From Catonia carolina (taxonomy: Eukaryota > Arthropoda > Insecta > Hemiptera > Achilidae), in contig JAQMRL010000021.1 of NCBI GenBank assembly GCA_035578175.1, positions 3,223,323 to 3,287,322 of the forward strand: a stretch of 64,000 bases of DNA, read 5' to 3'. Shown piece after piece: positions 45,633 through 57,641 of the stretch. The notes beneath the pieces are model-generated. The model had not been told where the DNA came from. It searched no databases and worked only from the letters and a program-made list of their open reading frames with translations. Position 1 is the stretch's first letter; every line of letters starts with the position of its first letter. The position numbers were made by a program, and so were the translations under genes.

Positions 45633-46573
45633 ACGGTGATTCAAAAAGAGCGCCGGTTTTGATATATCAAATTAAGAGATTTATTTTATTGAAAAACTGA
45701 AAATAAATACATCAACAAGTTCATCTTTCCTTCCGATTTTATGTATGAAAAATGATGTCATGCATGTGTCCTCCTCTACTGCGCTGGCACGCATTAACTC
45801 TGTCCATGAAATTGGATATTACTGCACGACAAGTTTCGACTTCCATTTGCCCGATAACCCGTCGAATTTCCTCCTTCAAGTCATTGATGTTTCGGGGTTT
45901 ATTGGCATACACCAATGACTTCAGATGACCCCAAAGATAAAAGTCACAAGGCGTCAAGTCACACGACCTTGGTAGCCATTGATGGTCGGAATTACGAGAA
46001 ATGATGCGATCCTGGAACCGTTAACGGAGCAACAACATTGTTTCTCGTGCAGCGTGACAGGTGGCACCATCCTGCTGAAACCACAACTCGTCAATGTCCA
46101 TTCCATCCAAATGACGCCACAAAAACTCCCTAATCATCGTATGGTATCGGTAACAGCCACACTGTCACGAACCAACGCAACGTTCTGCTCAGTTCGGCCA
46201 GAACGACGACGTCCAGAACTTTTAAGGTCGACTGTTAAACCCGTCTCAAAAAACATTTTCATGAGCCTGCGAACTGTTGATTCATTCGGTGCTTCATTAC
46301 GTCTTAGAGTACCGCGAAGTCGCCTGACAGTAGCCGCATAACTCTCTCCACTCTGGTAAAATGTTTTGACGATTAACACTCGTTGTGCAATAGTAAACTT
46401 CGCCATGGTTAGACACAGACTGCGAGAGTACTACACTACGAACAAGAGAAACTACAACTGAATCGTCAATCGGAATGTTCTCCGAAATAGAAATGAGGTC
46501 TAACAATGTTGCCAACCGATAAACAAAAATTTACCAGCCGTTTAAAAACCGGCGCTCTTTTTGAATCACCCGT
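45633..46573 (-). mobile_element. DD41D transposon copy 3 (internal-deletion subfamily)
   Basis: Inverted ends next to TA (right end GAATCACCCGT at 46563-46573; the left end has lost one G). On the minus strand the transposase starts MAKFTIAQRVLIVKTFYQ at 46406. The frame is cut by a deletion joining GTGGCTGTTACC to GATACCATACG, which removes the first and part of the DDE core. The same junction is present in copy 4. Confidence 0.88.
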
Positions 46574-46596
46574 TATGTGTTTAGTGTGTATATGTA

Positions 46597-46637
46597 ATTC
46601 CTGATGATGTCTCCGAGAGAGACGAAAGATCTAGAAT
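46597..46637 (+). ncRNA. Hammerhead ribozyme motif
   Basis: CTGATGA (46601-46607), stem II GTCTC-CGAGA-GAGAC (46609-46623), GAAA (46624-46627), loopless stem III AGA/TCT (46627-46632), cleavable A46633, and stem I ATTC (46597-46600) with GAAT (46634-46637). All core bases are present. The class (type I, loopless stem III) matches the pair at 1.5-1.8 kb, suggesting Penelope-like origin. Confidence 0.72.
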
Positions 46638-46739
46638 AAATGTAATACTCTGAGGTGAGTGATATATTTAATTTGTTTTGTTTTTGGCTGTTCATTCATT
46701 ATATATCATATAAATGTAACAATAAAATGATATAAAATC

Positions 46740-47140
46740 GTTGTTGTTGTTTAGGTCAACAGCCGAAAGGCTGGTTTCAACCTCTAGAGGTTTCACTAAG
46801 TAAAACGAGGAGTGAGGTGGTTTACCACTGCCTTCCTCACTGAGTTAAAAGAGTATGCTTATCAGCATGCCAGGCCCTCCGAAAAGCACTCACTTTCCAC
46901 CCTGCAAATGACACCTTCACTTCATTCACCACAGGGTCTGGCTGCATAGTGAAATTCATTACTCTCAGACGAGATAACTCTGATTAGTGTCACAATACAC
47001 CTCTACCTCTTCTGTTCTTAAATAGTTCAGTCATATCAGTGGCTGACTATGTGATAAGAAACAGAACTATTTTTTTTAGCCCTGGACCAAACAGATAGAG
47101 TGCATTAAAATAACACTCCACCTGCCCGTTTTGGGCATAT
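46740..47140 (-). repeat. SINE-A copy A11 (full length)
   Basis: Best-preserved minus-strand copy, from GTTGTTGTTGTTTAGGTC (AAC tail) to CCCGTTTTGGGCA (5' end). It can serve as family reference, about 400 bp. Confidence 0.85.
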
Positions 47141-47204
47141 AAAATCGTTACCACTTTTAATTAATAAAATTACTAATCTCTTAATTTTTATAACTTACAT
47201 AATA

Positions 47205-48147
47205 TTAAAAATCTTGTGTGAAACACTCACACAACTTTCTCTTGCCAATGCAAATAATTAACAATAATTTTAACATTATTAATAAAACATTAGAAATAAA
47301 CAAGAAACTAACCTCAATAAACATAACCTAATTTTAATCATGAGTGAAACACGCAAAATGAATATCAACCTCAGTTTGGCTTAAAAATACGGAAATCGCT
47401 CTTTCAATCTAAACTAGGCTCTGTAGAGAAAATGCTTTAAATAAAAGTTGTAAATCTTTTTATTTCCTATAAATTTAATTATACACTTCTGTCGTAAAAT
47501 GCATTCTAAGGCCGAAATCTTAAAAAATAAATTTTTCACACGTTTTCGTGAGAAAAAACAGAAAATCGCTAATTACCGCTAAACTAAGCGTTATACCACA
47601 AAATGTTTGAATTAAAGTTGTAGGATTTTAAATTCTCTACAACTTTTATTAATACATTTTTGCGCTAAAATGCATATTAAAGCCGCAATCTTAAAAAAAC
47701 AAATTTTTTACTGGAAAACAGCCTGACCAAGAATTTCAGCAAACATTACGCCTACCCTATCTTGTAGAGCATAAAAAATTAAGTAAATAAGGCGATTTTA
47801 AAAAAATCGTAGGACCGGTTTTTTTAGAAAATCGAGAAAAAATAAAAAATTACACGAATAAACTATTACTTCCGGTTGGCCGATTTTGATGAAAAATTTC
47901 GTGTCGGGTCCGGCAGTGGTATGTAACTTCAGTTTCAAGTTTCAAGTTCGTACGATGTTTCGTTCTTGAGATATTTTGCACACACACACACATACACACA
48001 ACACACACACAGACCAATCGCTAAAAACATGTTTTTTGGGTTTAGGGGGTCTGAAAACGTGTAGATCCGGTGAAGAGTGAATTTGTGAAGATCGACATGA
48101 AAACAATACATTCCTTTCTATATATTCATATAGGCAAGAGAAAATAC
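47205..48147 (-). mobile_element. GT element, copy 11 (full length)
   Basis: From TCTTGTGTGAAACACTC to GGCAAGAGAAAATA. The CA tract is short (about 47979-48010). Confidence 0.82.
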
Positions 48148-48150
48148 GAG

Positions 48151-48498
48151 AATAATATGAATATTAATTTTAAATTATTGGTAGAGTAGGGTGATTACAA
48201 TAATATAAGGTATGTGGTACAAGATGAATTGGTAATAAGTCTAGAGGGTGTACCTAGCATATCCTGTGGGACTGGTTGAGCTAACAGGAGTAGAATTAAC
48301 AAGCCCTGAACCCTATATTACTGAATATGGTTAAGGGTGTAATGTTAGGGTGATAAGGGGCATATGATACTGTTCATTACAGACGAATTGAAACCCTTGT
48401 TTAACGTTACTAGAACATATTATAACTGCCATTGGGACTTCACGGAATACAATTCTATGATGTGATACAATACAATATGTCTTTACTAGATACTTTAA
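48151..48498. other. No gene seen
   Basis: Unique sequence with no supported feature. Confidence 0.4.
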
Positions 48499-49600
48499 AC
48501 AAAAATCTAGTGTGAAACACTCACACAACTTTCTATTGCCAATGCAAATAAATAACAATACAACCTAACATTAGTAATAATATTAACCCACCGGGTTGGT
48601 CTAGAGGTAAGTCGTCGCCAAAATCAGCTGTTTAACAGCTGATTTTCGGAGACGAAGGTTCCTGGTTCAAATCCTAGTAAAGGTAGTTACTTTTATTTGG
48701 ATTTGAATACTAGACAGTGGTTACCGGTGTACTTTGATGGTTGGGGTTCAATTAACCCCAACTCTCTCAGGAATTCTCTCTCAGGAATTAATACTCTCTC
48801 AGGAGGTTTTATACTCTCTCAGGAATGGTCGGCCTGGGTCTGCACAAGACTACACCTCATTTACACGTCATACAACACATCATCCTCATCTCATTGGATC
48901 ATGGGGTTGCTTATTGTTCTGAATTGAACAGATTGCAACGTACACAAATTACGGATTACCAAAAAAGAAAAAAAAACATTAGTAATAAAACATTAAAATA
49001 AAATTAAAATCAACCTCAGTTTGGTTTAAAAATACGGAAAATCACTCTTTCACGCTAAACTAGGCTCTGTAGAGAAAAATGATTTAAATAAACGTTGTAG
49101 GCCTAGATCTTTTAATTTTCAATAAATTTAAATATAGTCTATACATTTTTGTCGTAAAATGCATACTAAGGCCGAAATCTTAAAAAAATCGATTTTTCAC
49201 ACGTGTTACTGAGAAAAAAACAGAAAATCGCTAATTACCGCTAAACTAAGCGTTATACAAAAAAATGTTTGAAATAAAAGTTGTAGGATTTTAAATTCTC
49301 TACATTTTTGTTATATAAATGTTTGCGCTAAAATGCATATTGAAGCCGTAATTTAAAAAAAACAATTTTTTTTCTGTGAAAACAGCTTCACCAAGAATTT
49401 CAGCAAACATGGCGCCTACCCTATCTTGTAGAGCAAAAACAATTTAGTAAACCATGCGGTTTCAAAAAAAATTGTAGGACCAGAAAAATCGAAAAAAGTG
49501 AAAATTACACGAATAAACTACTACTTCCGGTTGACCGATTTTGATTAAAATGTTTGTGTCACGACCGGGAGTGGTATGTAACTTAAGAAGTTTCAAGTTT
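48499..49600 (-). mobile_element. GT element, copy 12, split by a SINE and truncated
   Basis: The first ~80 bp (48499-48582) and the rest (about 48976-49600) are separated by SINE-T copy T3. The far end stops at the position where the CA tract would begin. Confidence 0.8.
48586..48975 (+). repeat. SINE-T copy T3 with target duplication
   Basis: Head CCCACCGGGTTGGTCTAGAG, B-box GGTTCAAATCC, body and A-rich tail. The target ACATTAGTAATAA is duplicated on both sides (about 48567-48579 and 48976-48988). The body carries four copies of CTCTCTCAGGA (48769-48824), which occurs once in T1 and T2. Confidence 0.85.
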
Positions 49601-49604
49601 CAAG

Positions 49605-49814
49605 TCTTTTCCTTGGAAAAAACGATTGCTAACACAATATAACGAAACGACTGCTGTTACCACACTAATGCTTGACTGGAACATTTTAACTGTTTTAGGT
49701 ATTTGGCCTTGAGTACACTGTTGCCAATATACCGATTGGGGGACAGAAAATTTACCGATGTATTTCTTCTATCTTCTTATAACCAGGGTTGCGTCCTTAA
49801 TAAAACACCTGTTA
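49605..49814 (-). mobile_element. DUF4817-type transposon end fragment
   Basis: Nearly identical to about 40895-41095 (CTGGAACATTTTAACTG, ACTGTTGCCAA, CAGGGTTGCGTCC), ending at the inverted end AACACCTGTTA. Foldback F3 is inserted at the TA next to it. Confidence 0.75.
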
Positions 49815-49816
49815 TA

Positions 49817-50872
49817 CAGGGTGATTCAAAACAATCTCTTGGGATCTCATTCTATAGCTAAAAATAAGAAAAAAAGTTCATATAAACATATGCCTGAAAA
49901 CGATTAGTTAGCGAGTTACGGCTAGCGAAAAATTTCACCTATAACTCTGTACCCTCGGTGAAGTAAGGCCGTATAAAAATGTTAAAGGTACTTACAAAGA
50001 TACAAATACGATCGTTTCTTATGTTTATTTATCTGAAAAATTGAATAAAATTGGTTCCAGAGCTGTAAATGCAATACTTTTAGAGATATCTAACATAAAA
50101 CACAAGAATTGGAGCAAAGAAATAACACATTCTTGTGTTTAACTAGAGATTACTTCCATAAAAGGTTAAAAAAGGTGTATTTTTTCTTAAATAAATTTGT
50201 AGAAAATTTAATTCTGAAAAGATTCAATTGAATTACTCAGGAAAAATGAATAATAGAAATTGAAATTTCGCTATATTTAAAATCAAAACAGACGCATATT
50301 TTTCAATTTTGTAGGTTGGGAGTAACAGCTGATCAATCAGCTGTTACTCCCAACCTACATAATATTAGTTAATATTTTATGCAGTACGTCTGTTTTGATT
50401 TTAAATAAAGCGAAATTTCAATATCTATTATTCATTTTTTCCTGAATAATTCACATGAATCTTTTCAGAATTAAATTTTCTACAAATTTATTTAAGAAAA
50501 ATACACCTTTATTTACATTTTATGGAAATAAACTTACGTTAAAGACAAGAATGTGTTATTTCTTTGCACCAATTCTTGTGTTTTATGTAAGATATCTCTG
50601 AAAGTATTGCATTTACAGCTCTGGAACCAATTTTATTCAATTTTTCAGATTAAAAAACGTAAGAAACAATCGTATTTGTATCTTTGTAACTACCTTTAAC
50701 ATTTTTATACGGCCTTACTTCACCGAGGGTACAGAGTTCTAGGTGAAATTTTTCGCTAGCCGTAACTCGCTAACTAAGCGTATTTAGGCAAATGTTTATA
50801 TGAACTTTTTTTTTTATTTTTAGCTTTAGAATGAGATCCCAAGAGATTGCCGTGTAGTTTTGAATCACCCTG
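49817..50872. mobile_element. Foldback element F3 (second copy of F1)
   Basis: Ends CAGGGTGATTCAAAAC and GTTTTGAATCACCCTG are flanked by TA on both sides. The arms are about 500 bp and the centre AGTAACAGCTGATCAATCAG is near 50330. It is clearly homologous to 21239-22302 over its whole length and better preserved at the ends. Confidence 0.88.
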
Positions 50873-51344
50873 TATTTACCCCAAAATTATACTAACCTAT
50901 GTATTTTAACATATTCAACGAAAAGTTTGGTTGATTAAATAAGAAATTATATAAATTACAAAAAAAAGTGTTGAGAATTAATTGTCAATTAAAAATACAG
51001 TTTACCTGTGAACTTACACTGGATTTTGTTTGTATTTACAGTTTTACTCTAGTCATTGCAGCTGGTGGTACTCAGAAACCAACATTATCATTTCCTTAGG
51101 GTGCAATTTAAGGTTCCCTTAATCCCTTTAGGTTTTTTTTAAACAAACTTTCGAGTTTTTTTTTATGTATCCCGTCTTCCCTATTAATTTGTTTCTAGTT
51201 ATTAAATTCTCTTACCAATTTCTACCAAGGTTTAAAGTTGTAATTATGTAAAAAATCATTAATTTTATTTTTTTCGAATGTAATAATATTTTTAAAAAAT
51301 GTCCTTTATGAATATTTATTAAAATAAAAAAATAAATTGTTTAT
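50873..51344. other. No gene seen
   Basis: AT-rich unique sequence. Confidence 0.4.
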
Positions 51345-51500
51345 GTTATTGGCCGCAAGGGTGGTTTGAACTTTTAGAGGCTTTACTAAGTAAAACGAGG
51401 AGTGAGATGGTTTACCATTGCCTTCCTTACTGAGTGGAAAAATATGCTTATCAACATTCCAGGCCCTCTGAAAAGCATTTTACTTTCCACTCTGTAATAA
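51345..51500 (-). repeat. SINE-A copy A12 (fragment)
   Basis: GCCGCAAGGGTGGTTTGAAC to TTTACTTTCCACTCTG matches the tail half of SINE-A on the minus strand. It is followed by AATAGCCACACCTC, a scrap of the mariner end seen at 2113. Confidence 0.7.
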
Positions 51501-51564
51501 TAGCCACACCTCTTATTTAAACTTATAAGTATAATAAATATTGTTTTACCATCTTTTTTTTCTT

Positions 51565-51836
51565 AAAATTTAATGGAAATTAATAGTCGTATAGTTTGCA
51601 AGTGAAGTAATAAGGAGAAAAAATGAAGACTTATATTTTGTAGATATAAAAGAAGGGATAAATATTTGGAGCAGATGTTGATGAAGAAAGGACATTAAAT
51701 TTCCTAATTGCTCTAGCCCACATAATGGATATCCCACGTTATACAAGATTAATCCATCTTGCAGACTTTATTTCACGTTACTATCACTCACCTCCCACAC
51801 AATCTGTCTTTCTTTTGTCACACTCTTCTTATGTTT
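51565..51836 (+). repeat. Direct repeat B, upstream copy
   Basis: A ~272-bp unique sequence (AAAATTTAATGGAAATTAAT ... TTCTTATGTTT) repeated on the far side of GT copy 13. Confidence 0.9.
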
Positions 51837-52523
<687 letters not shown>

Positions 52524-52525
52524 CA

Positions 52526-52802
52526 TAAAATTTAATGGAAATTAATATTCGTATAGTTTTCAAGTGAGGTAATAAGGAGAAAAAAATGAAGACTTATATT
52601 TTGTAGAAATAAAAGAAGAGAGAAATATTTGGAGCAGATGTTGATGAAGAAAGGACATTAAATTTCCTAATTGCTCTAGCCACATTATGGATATCCCACG
52701 TTATACAAGATTAATCCATCTTGCAGACTTTATTTCACGTTACTATCACTCACCTCCCACACAATCTGTCTTTCTTTTGTCATACACTTCCTTCTTATGT
52801 TT
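52526..52802 (+). repeat. Direct repeat B, downstream copy
   Basis: Matches 51565-51836 with few substitutions and small indels (for example ATACACTTCC replacing ACACTC). Confidence 0.9.
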
Positions 52803-53203
52803 GTTTTGCTACTTTAAAAGACGTTAATCTTTATCTTCCACATATTTTATAACAAAAAATAACATTTTGTAAAAATATTTTATCAGAAGATGTTATTAAG
52901 TGATTAATCTTTATTGTCCTTGCAAACAAATTTTACAATATTCTTTGTTTACTTCATAATGTATCTTAATTTTATATTCAAAAATCTTGTGTGAGACATT
53001 CACACAACCTTCTCTTACCAACATGAATAACGAAAAATATATTAACCCATGAAGATTTTAATTTTAATTTTATTTTATATACTATTATCCTGTTTTTTGT
53101 GTATTTACGTTAGGAAATTTTGTTGTATGTTTTATTTTTGTAAATTTTTGTTTCTTTCTTTTATGTAAATTTAGTGTAGATATAAAAAGCTATTATTATA
53201 ATA
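52803..53203. other. No gene; GT-element scrap
   Basis: About 52980-53050 (TCTTGTGTGAGACATTCACA) is a diverged GT-element end. The rest is AT-rich unique sequence. Confidence 0.45.
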
Positions 53204-54145
53204 TAGGGTGATTCAAAAAGAGCGCCGGTTTTGATATATCAAATTAAGAGATTTATTTTATTGAAAAACTGAAAATAAATACATCAACAAGTTCATCTTA
53301 CCTTCCGATTTCATGTATGAAAAATGATGTCATGCATGTGTCCTCCTCTACTATGCTGGCACGCATCAACTCTGTCCATGAAATTGGATATCACTGCACG
53401 ACAAGTTTAGACTTCCATTTGCCCGATAACCTGTCGAATTTCCTCCTTCAAGTCATTGATGTTTCGGGGTTTATTGGCATACACCAATGACTTCAGATGA
53501 CCCCAAAGATGAAAGTCACAAGGCGTCAAGTCACACGACCTTGGTGGCCATTGATGGTCGGAATTACGAGAAATGATGCGATCCTGGAACCGTTAACGGA
53601 GCAACAACATTGTTTCTCGTGCAGCGTGACAGGTGGCACCATCCTGCTGAAACCACAACTCGTCAATGTCCATTCCATCCAAATGACGCCACAAAAACTC
53701 CCTAATCATCGTACGATATCGGTAACAGCCTCACTGTCACGAACCAACGCAACGTTCTGCTCAGTTCGGCCAGAACGACGACGTCCAGAACTTTTAAGGT
53801 CGACTGTTGAACCCGTCTCAAAAAACTTTTTCATGAGCCTGCGAACTGTTGATTCATTCGGTGCTTCATTACGTCCTAGAGTACCGCGAAGTCGCCTGAC
53901 AGTAGCCGCATAACTCTCTCCACTCTGGTAAAATGTTTTGACGATTAACACTCGATGTACAATAGTAAACTTCTCTATGGTTAGACACAGACTGCGAGAG
54001 TACTACACTGCGAACAAGAGAAACTACAACTGAATCGTCAATCGGAATGTTCTCCGAAATAGAAATGAGGTCTAACAATGTTGCCAACCGATAAACAAAA
54101 ATTTACTAGCCGTTTAAAAACCGGCGCTCTTTTTGAATCACCCGT
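53204..54145 (-). mobile_element. DD41D transposon copy 4 (internal-deletion subfamily)
   Basis: 942 bp, next to TA at both sides, right end GAATCACCCGT (54135-54145). It has the same internal deletion junction as copy 3. The start codon is changed (ATAGAGAAG), so the remaining frame is not even initiated normally. Confidence 0.88.
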
Positions 54146-54147
54146 TA

Positions 54148-54534
54148 GAATAAATAAAATAAACCAACTCATACCCATGCAAAGGCTAGACCTATGCGGG
54201 TATTAGGAAATAACAAAGGATAAGATTCATTATACTTTTTTTTAGCAATAATAAATAAATAAATAAAAAACTGATAAGACAGACAAAGAAAAATTTTGTT
54301 TATTTCTATTAGCAACAGTTATTATTTAAAAAATTTGCTAGGGAAATTCTGCATAAGCGACTAAATAATATAGCTACATGGGAATTCACGAAGAAAAGCG
54401 AAATACTTCGGGAGATAATACATCAAAATATAAGAAAAATTTCTTATAAAAATAAAGGTCCGAAAATGTTTTGTTAGCGAGTTACAGGTTGCAAAAGATT
54501 TCGCCTAGATATACGTCTTATAGATTATGTATAT
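54148..54534. other. No gene seen
   Basis: AT-rich unique sequence with an AATA microsatellite (about 54248-54265). Confidence 0.4.
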
Positions 54535-54807
54535 ACACAAACCAATCGCTAAAAACATGTTTTCTTAGGTTCAGGGGGCCTGAAAACGTGTAACTTAAGT
54601 TTCAAGTTTCACATTCGTACAATGTTCCGTTCTTGAGATATTCTGTTCACACATACACACACACACACACACCAATCGCTAAAAACATGTATTTTGGGTT
54701 CAGGGGGTCTGTTTATGTGTAGATCCGGTGAAGAGTGTATTTATTAAAATCGACATGAAAACAATACTTTCCTTCCTATATATTTCATATAGGCAAGAAA
54801 AAGTAAA
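54535..54807 (-). mobile_element. GT element, copy 14, internally rearranged
   Basis: The segment CCAATCGCTAAAAACATG occurs twice (54541 and 54671), once before and once after a short CA tract. A partial duplication of the GT end has therefore happened. It ends GGCAAGAAAAAGT. Confidence 0.75.
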
Positions 54808-54811
54808 AATG

Positions 54812-55160
54812 ATATGACCCATTTTACATGTTTTGAAATATTTTATCGTTTGTAGGAAATAAGAATTATATAGAATGAATCTTATTTATGTAATAGCATT
54901 TGTAAATAAACAAAAATTTGGTTTGTGTTTACAATTCTTTGTATTTCAATTAATGTTTACATCTTCTTTGATCTTCATTCATCTCCTTCTCGATTAAAAT
55001 GTCGATGATTAGTGACCTAACAGACATAGAAGTCTCTATAATTTCTCGTTTATTAAAATAAAATTCTTTTATACTAAGTAATTCTCTAACCAGTTTAGAT
55101 TTACGAGTCAGAATTATGGGATACAACTACAGTGGTTCATTAAATATAGAAATCCTGGTT
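54812..55160. other. No gene seen
   Basis: AT-rich unique sequence. Confidence 0.4.
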
Positions 55161-55164
55161 TAAC

Positions 55165-55965
55165 ATAAAAAGCTGGTGGAAAACATACACAAGATTTCCT
55201 CTTGCCAATGCAAATAATTAACAAAAAACCTAATATTAGTAATAAAACAATAGAAATAAACAAAAAACTAACCTCATAAAATATAACCTAATTTTAATCA
55301 TTATAATGAAAGACGCTTAATGAAAATCAACCTCAGTTTGGCTCAAAAGTACGGAAAATCGCTCTTTCACGCTAAACTAGGCACTATACACAAAAAATGC
55401 TATAAATAAAAGTTGTAGATCTTTTAATTTCCTATAAATTTTAATATATACACTTTTGTCGTAAAATGCATTTTAAGACCGAAATCTTTAAAAAATAGAT
55501 TTTTCACACGTTTTGTGATGTATCCGTGTTTCATTCACAGTGACAAAACGACGCTTAAAGTCCTGCGAATTCTTCTGGAACAGCTGCAAACCGTCCTTGG
55601 AACACTTCACACGAAATTCTTTTTCATCCATTTTTTGAAAATCACTCGACTTCCTCGATTAAAACGAAGGTCAAACAAAAAGAAATACACCGATCTGGCT
55701 GAAACTACAGACATGTGTTTTTCCAACAGATTCTACGAACTAAACATATGCTCGATATGCGCCAGTAGTGCCATCTATCTGACTTTGCACGAACTTTTCA
55801 AACGACCCTCGTAGCTTTCCTTATTACTTAGAGCACAATAATCGTAGAAAATTAGGCGATTTTAAAGAAAATTGTAAAAACTGAAAAATTACACAAATTG
55901 GACTTGTGGTAGACCGATTTTGATGAAAATTTTCATATCGGATCCCTCAAGGTACCTAACTTATC
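55165..55965 (-). mobile_element. GT element, copy 15, carrying a mariner remnant
   Basis: Diverged copy (AGCTGGTGGAAAACATACAC ... ACCGATTTTGATGAAAATTT). A mariner deletion derivative at 55515-55811 interrupts it and replaces part of its middle. It lacks the CA-tract end. Confidence 0.7.
55515..55811 (-). pseudogene. mariner deletion derivative
   Basis: On the minus strand the inverted end CGAGGGTCGTTTGAAAAG (55811, next to TA) is followed by a leader, a start codon (MDEKEFRVK, about 55628) and, after an internal deletion, DFKRRFVTVNETRIHH. The latter corresponds to the first DDE block of mariner transposases (FVTxDETWIHH), with Asp replaced by Asn. The other end is missing. Confidence 0.7.
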
Positions 55966-56139
55966 CCTTTCAGTACCAACGTCCGGAAAACAGGACGTCG
56001 ATATATTTTACGTAGTGACAACATCCGGTTTACCGGACATCCGTAAGTTATGCATAAAGTACCTACGTCCAGATATCCGAACATTTACAAAAACAACTTT
56101 TGAACAAATATTAATGGAACAATGTATTTTGAAACCGCC

Positions 56140-56301
56140 TCCGTGGCGTAGTGACTAGCGCACTAGCCTGCAAAGCGTAAGATCCCGGGTTCGATTCCCG
56201 GCTAGAGTCTGGAAATTTTAACACATTAAAACCACCGTTATGATACCAAAACCCACAGTTGTTGCTAATGACCAAGCTGTCGATGCGACATTTTATAAAC
56301 T
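56140..56301 (+). repeat. tRNA-derived SINE upstream of the retrovirus
   Basis: Head CCTCCGTGGCGTAGTGACTA (A-box) and CCCGGGTTCGATTCCCGGC (B-box with paired arm) with a body TTTTAACACATTAAAACC shared with 38118-38222. Its 3' part is interrupted by the LTR at 56302. Confidence 0.7.
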
Positions 56302-57611
56302 TGTAATATTATGGGATTGAACTGAGTTATTTACTAACTAGTGAATTTTCATTTAAAATAATTTTATATTCTAATAGCGTATATTTAATTGTTAATTAAT
56401 GTGTAATCGTATAATGTAATAATCTAATAGTATAATATTGTAGGATAAAAGAATTATGTACGATAAACGTATTCCAAGAAATGTGTAGCGAGTAGGCTGG
56501 AATGTGCCGCGTCAGCTGAGTGCCACTGGTATGGTAGAGCGGACGTGGGGTAGAGCGCGGGGAGACGAGTCAGCCGTCAGTTGAGACTCGATGCGAGAAG
56601 TGACCGAGTGAGCTACGCGCGTCTTTATAGGACAGACACACACGAGCGACAACGTATGACCACCCGGTATGGGCGGTCCTCGTGGAAGTACGCGAGTATT
56701 TCTGGTGAATAACTGTTTAAGGCTTCCAGTGAACTCTCGGGACGTGCCGGTGGAATGGTGAGGCGGTGTAGCCTGTGGTTTTAGAACTGTATAAGTTGTG
56801 GTTGAGTGAACTGTGTGCGCTCGTGTGACCCCGGCCTAGCCAGACCGTTGGAGTTGGAATACTGCGATTGGGCCCGTTTGAGTCCCTCTTAACATACGGC
56901 CCTGAAGGTTTCGGGCGAGGACGATGGCGATATTGGCTTGGTTTTGTAAGTACCCTTATGTACTAGTACTTTGAGTGAAGCAAGTCTACCGTCCCAGTAG
57001 CTAGGGTTTTTTTTGAGAATTCATTATGTAATTTCATTATTATAGTTGTTAACATTTTCTTTTATTGATGCTGTGAGAAATCATTATGTAATTACACTAT
57101 TGATGTTGTTAATATTCTCTTTTACTGATTTTGTGAGAATTCACTATGTAATTTCATTATTGTTGTTGTCACTATTTTCTTTTATTGAATTTTGTGGGAA
57201 TTTATTGTGTAAGTTTTCACTATTGTTGCTGATAGAATTTTCTTTTTTTGAACTGGTGAGAATTATTATTAAATTTTTGTATGACTACTCACAGAGCCTG
57301 GTGACTGTTCAGTTGATGAGCAATACGGGCTAGACGAGGGAAGTAAATCACATAATTGGATTAATTTAGTATTAGGTTATGGTTACTTTAATAGTTTATT
57401 GGGATTGTGCCTTGTGTTCCACGACTTAGGGACTTTAAGGACCATGGTTTTATTGTGTTCAACCTTATAGATTATAATTGTAGCGTAGTTTCTGATGGCG
57501 ATCAGAAGTGGTAATTTTAAGATGGGAAAATATTGTTAATAAATATATTCAAGATAAATCAAGAGTTTTTCAATTCTGTGACCCAACCTGCCGCCACCCC
57601 GTCCGGTTACA
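56302..57611 (+). repeat. 5' LTR (predicted, 1310 bp)
   Basis: The left border TGTAATATT and right border GGTTACA give the inverted TGTAA/TTACA expected of LTR ends, and the primer-binding site begins two bases after the right border. A polyadenylation signal AATAAA lies at about 57538. An arthropod-type initiator TCAGTT occurs at about 56577 (inference). The second LTR is outside the window, so the borders are not confirmed by comparison. Confidence 0.65.
57015..57256 (+). repeat. Four ~60-bp tandem units in the LTR
   Basis: Units start with GAGAATTCATTATGTAATTT or a close variant at about 57015, 57074, 57134 and 57195. A hydrophobic 95-residue ORF across them is a by-product of the repeat. 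Confidence 0.8.
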
Positions 57612-57612
57612 T

Positions 57613-57629
57613 TGGTGTCAGGTGTGGGG
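57613..57629 (+). other. Primer-binding site, tRNA-Leu
   Basis: TGGTGTCAGGTGTGGGG is complementary to the 3' end of animal leucine tRNAs (which end ...CCCACTCCTGACACCA) with a single mismatch. It follows the LTR border by one base. Confidence 0.75.
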
Positions 57630-57641
57630 TAGCCTGCAAAA

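Noticed and set aside
56145..56217. tRNA gene
   Set aside because: Good A- and B-boxes, but the sequence continues into a SINE body shared with 38118-38222, and no clean cloverleaf could be drawn.
57046..57333. Hydrophobic 95-residue ORF that could look like a signal or membrane protein
   Set aside because: It is the translation of the 60-bp tandem units in the LTR.
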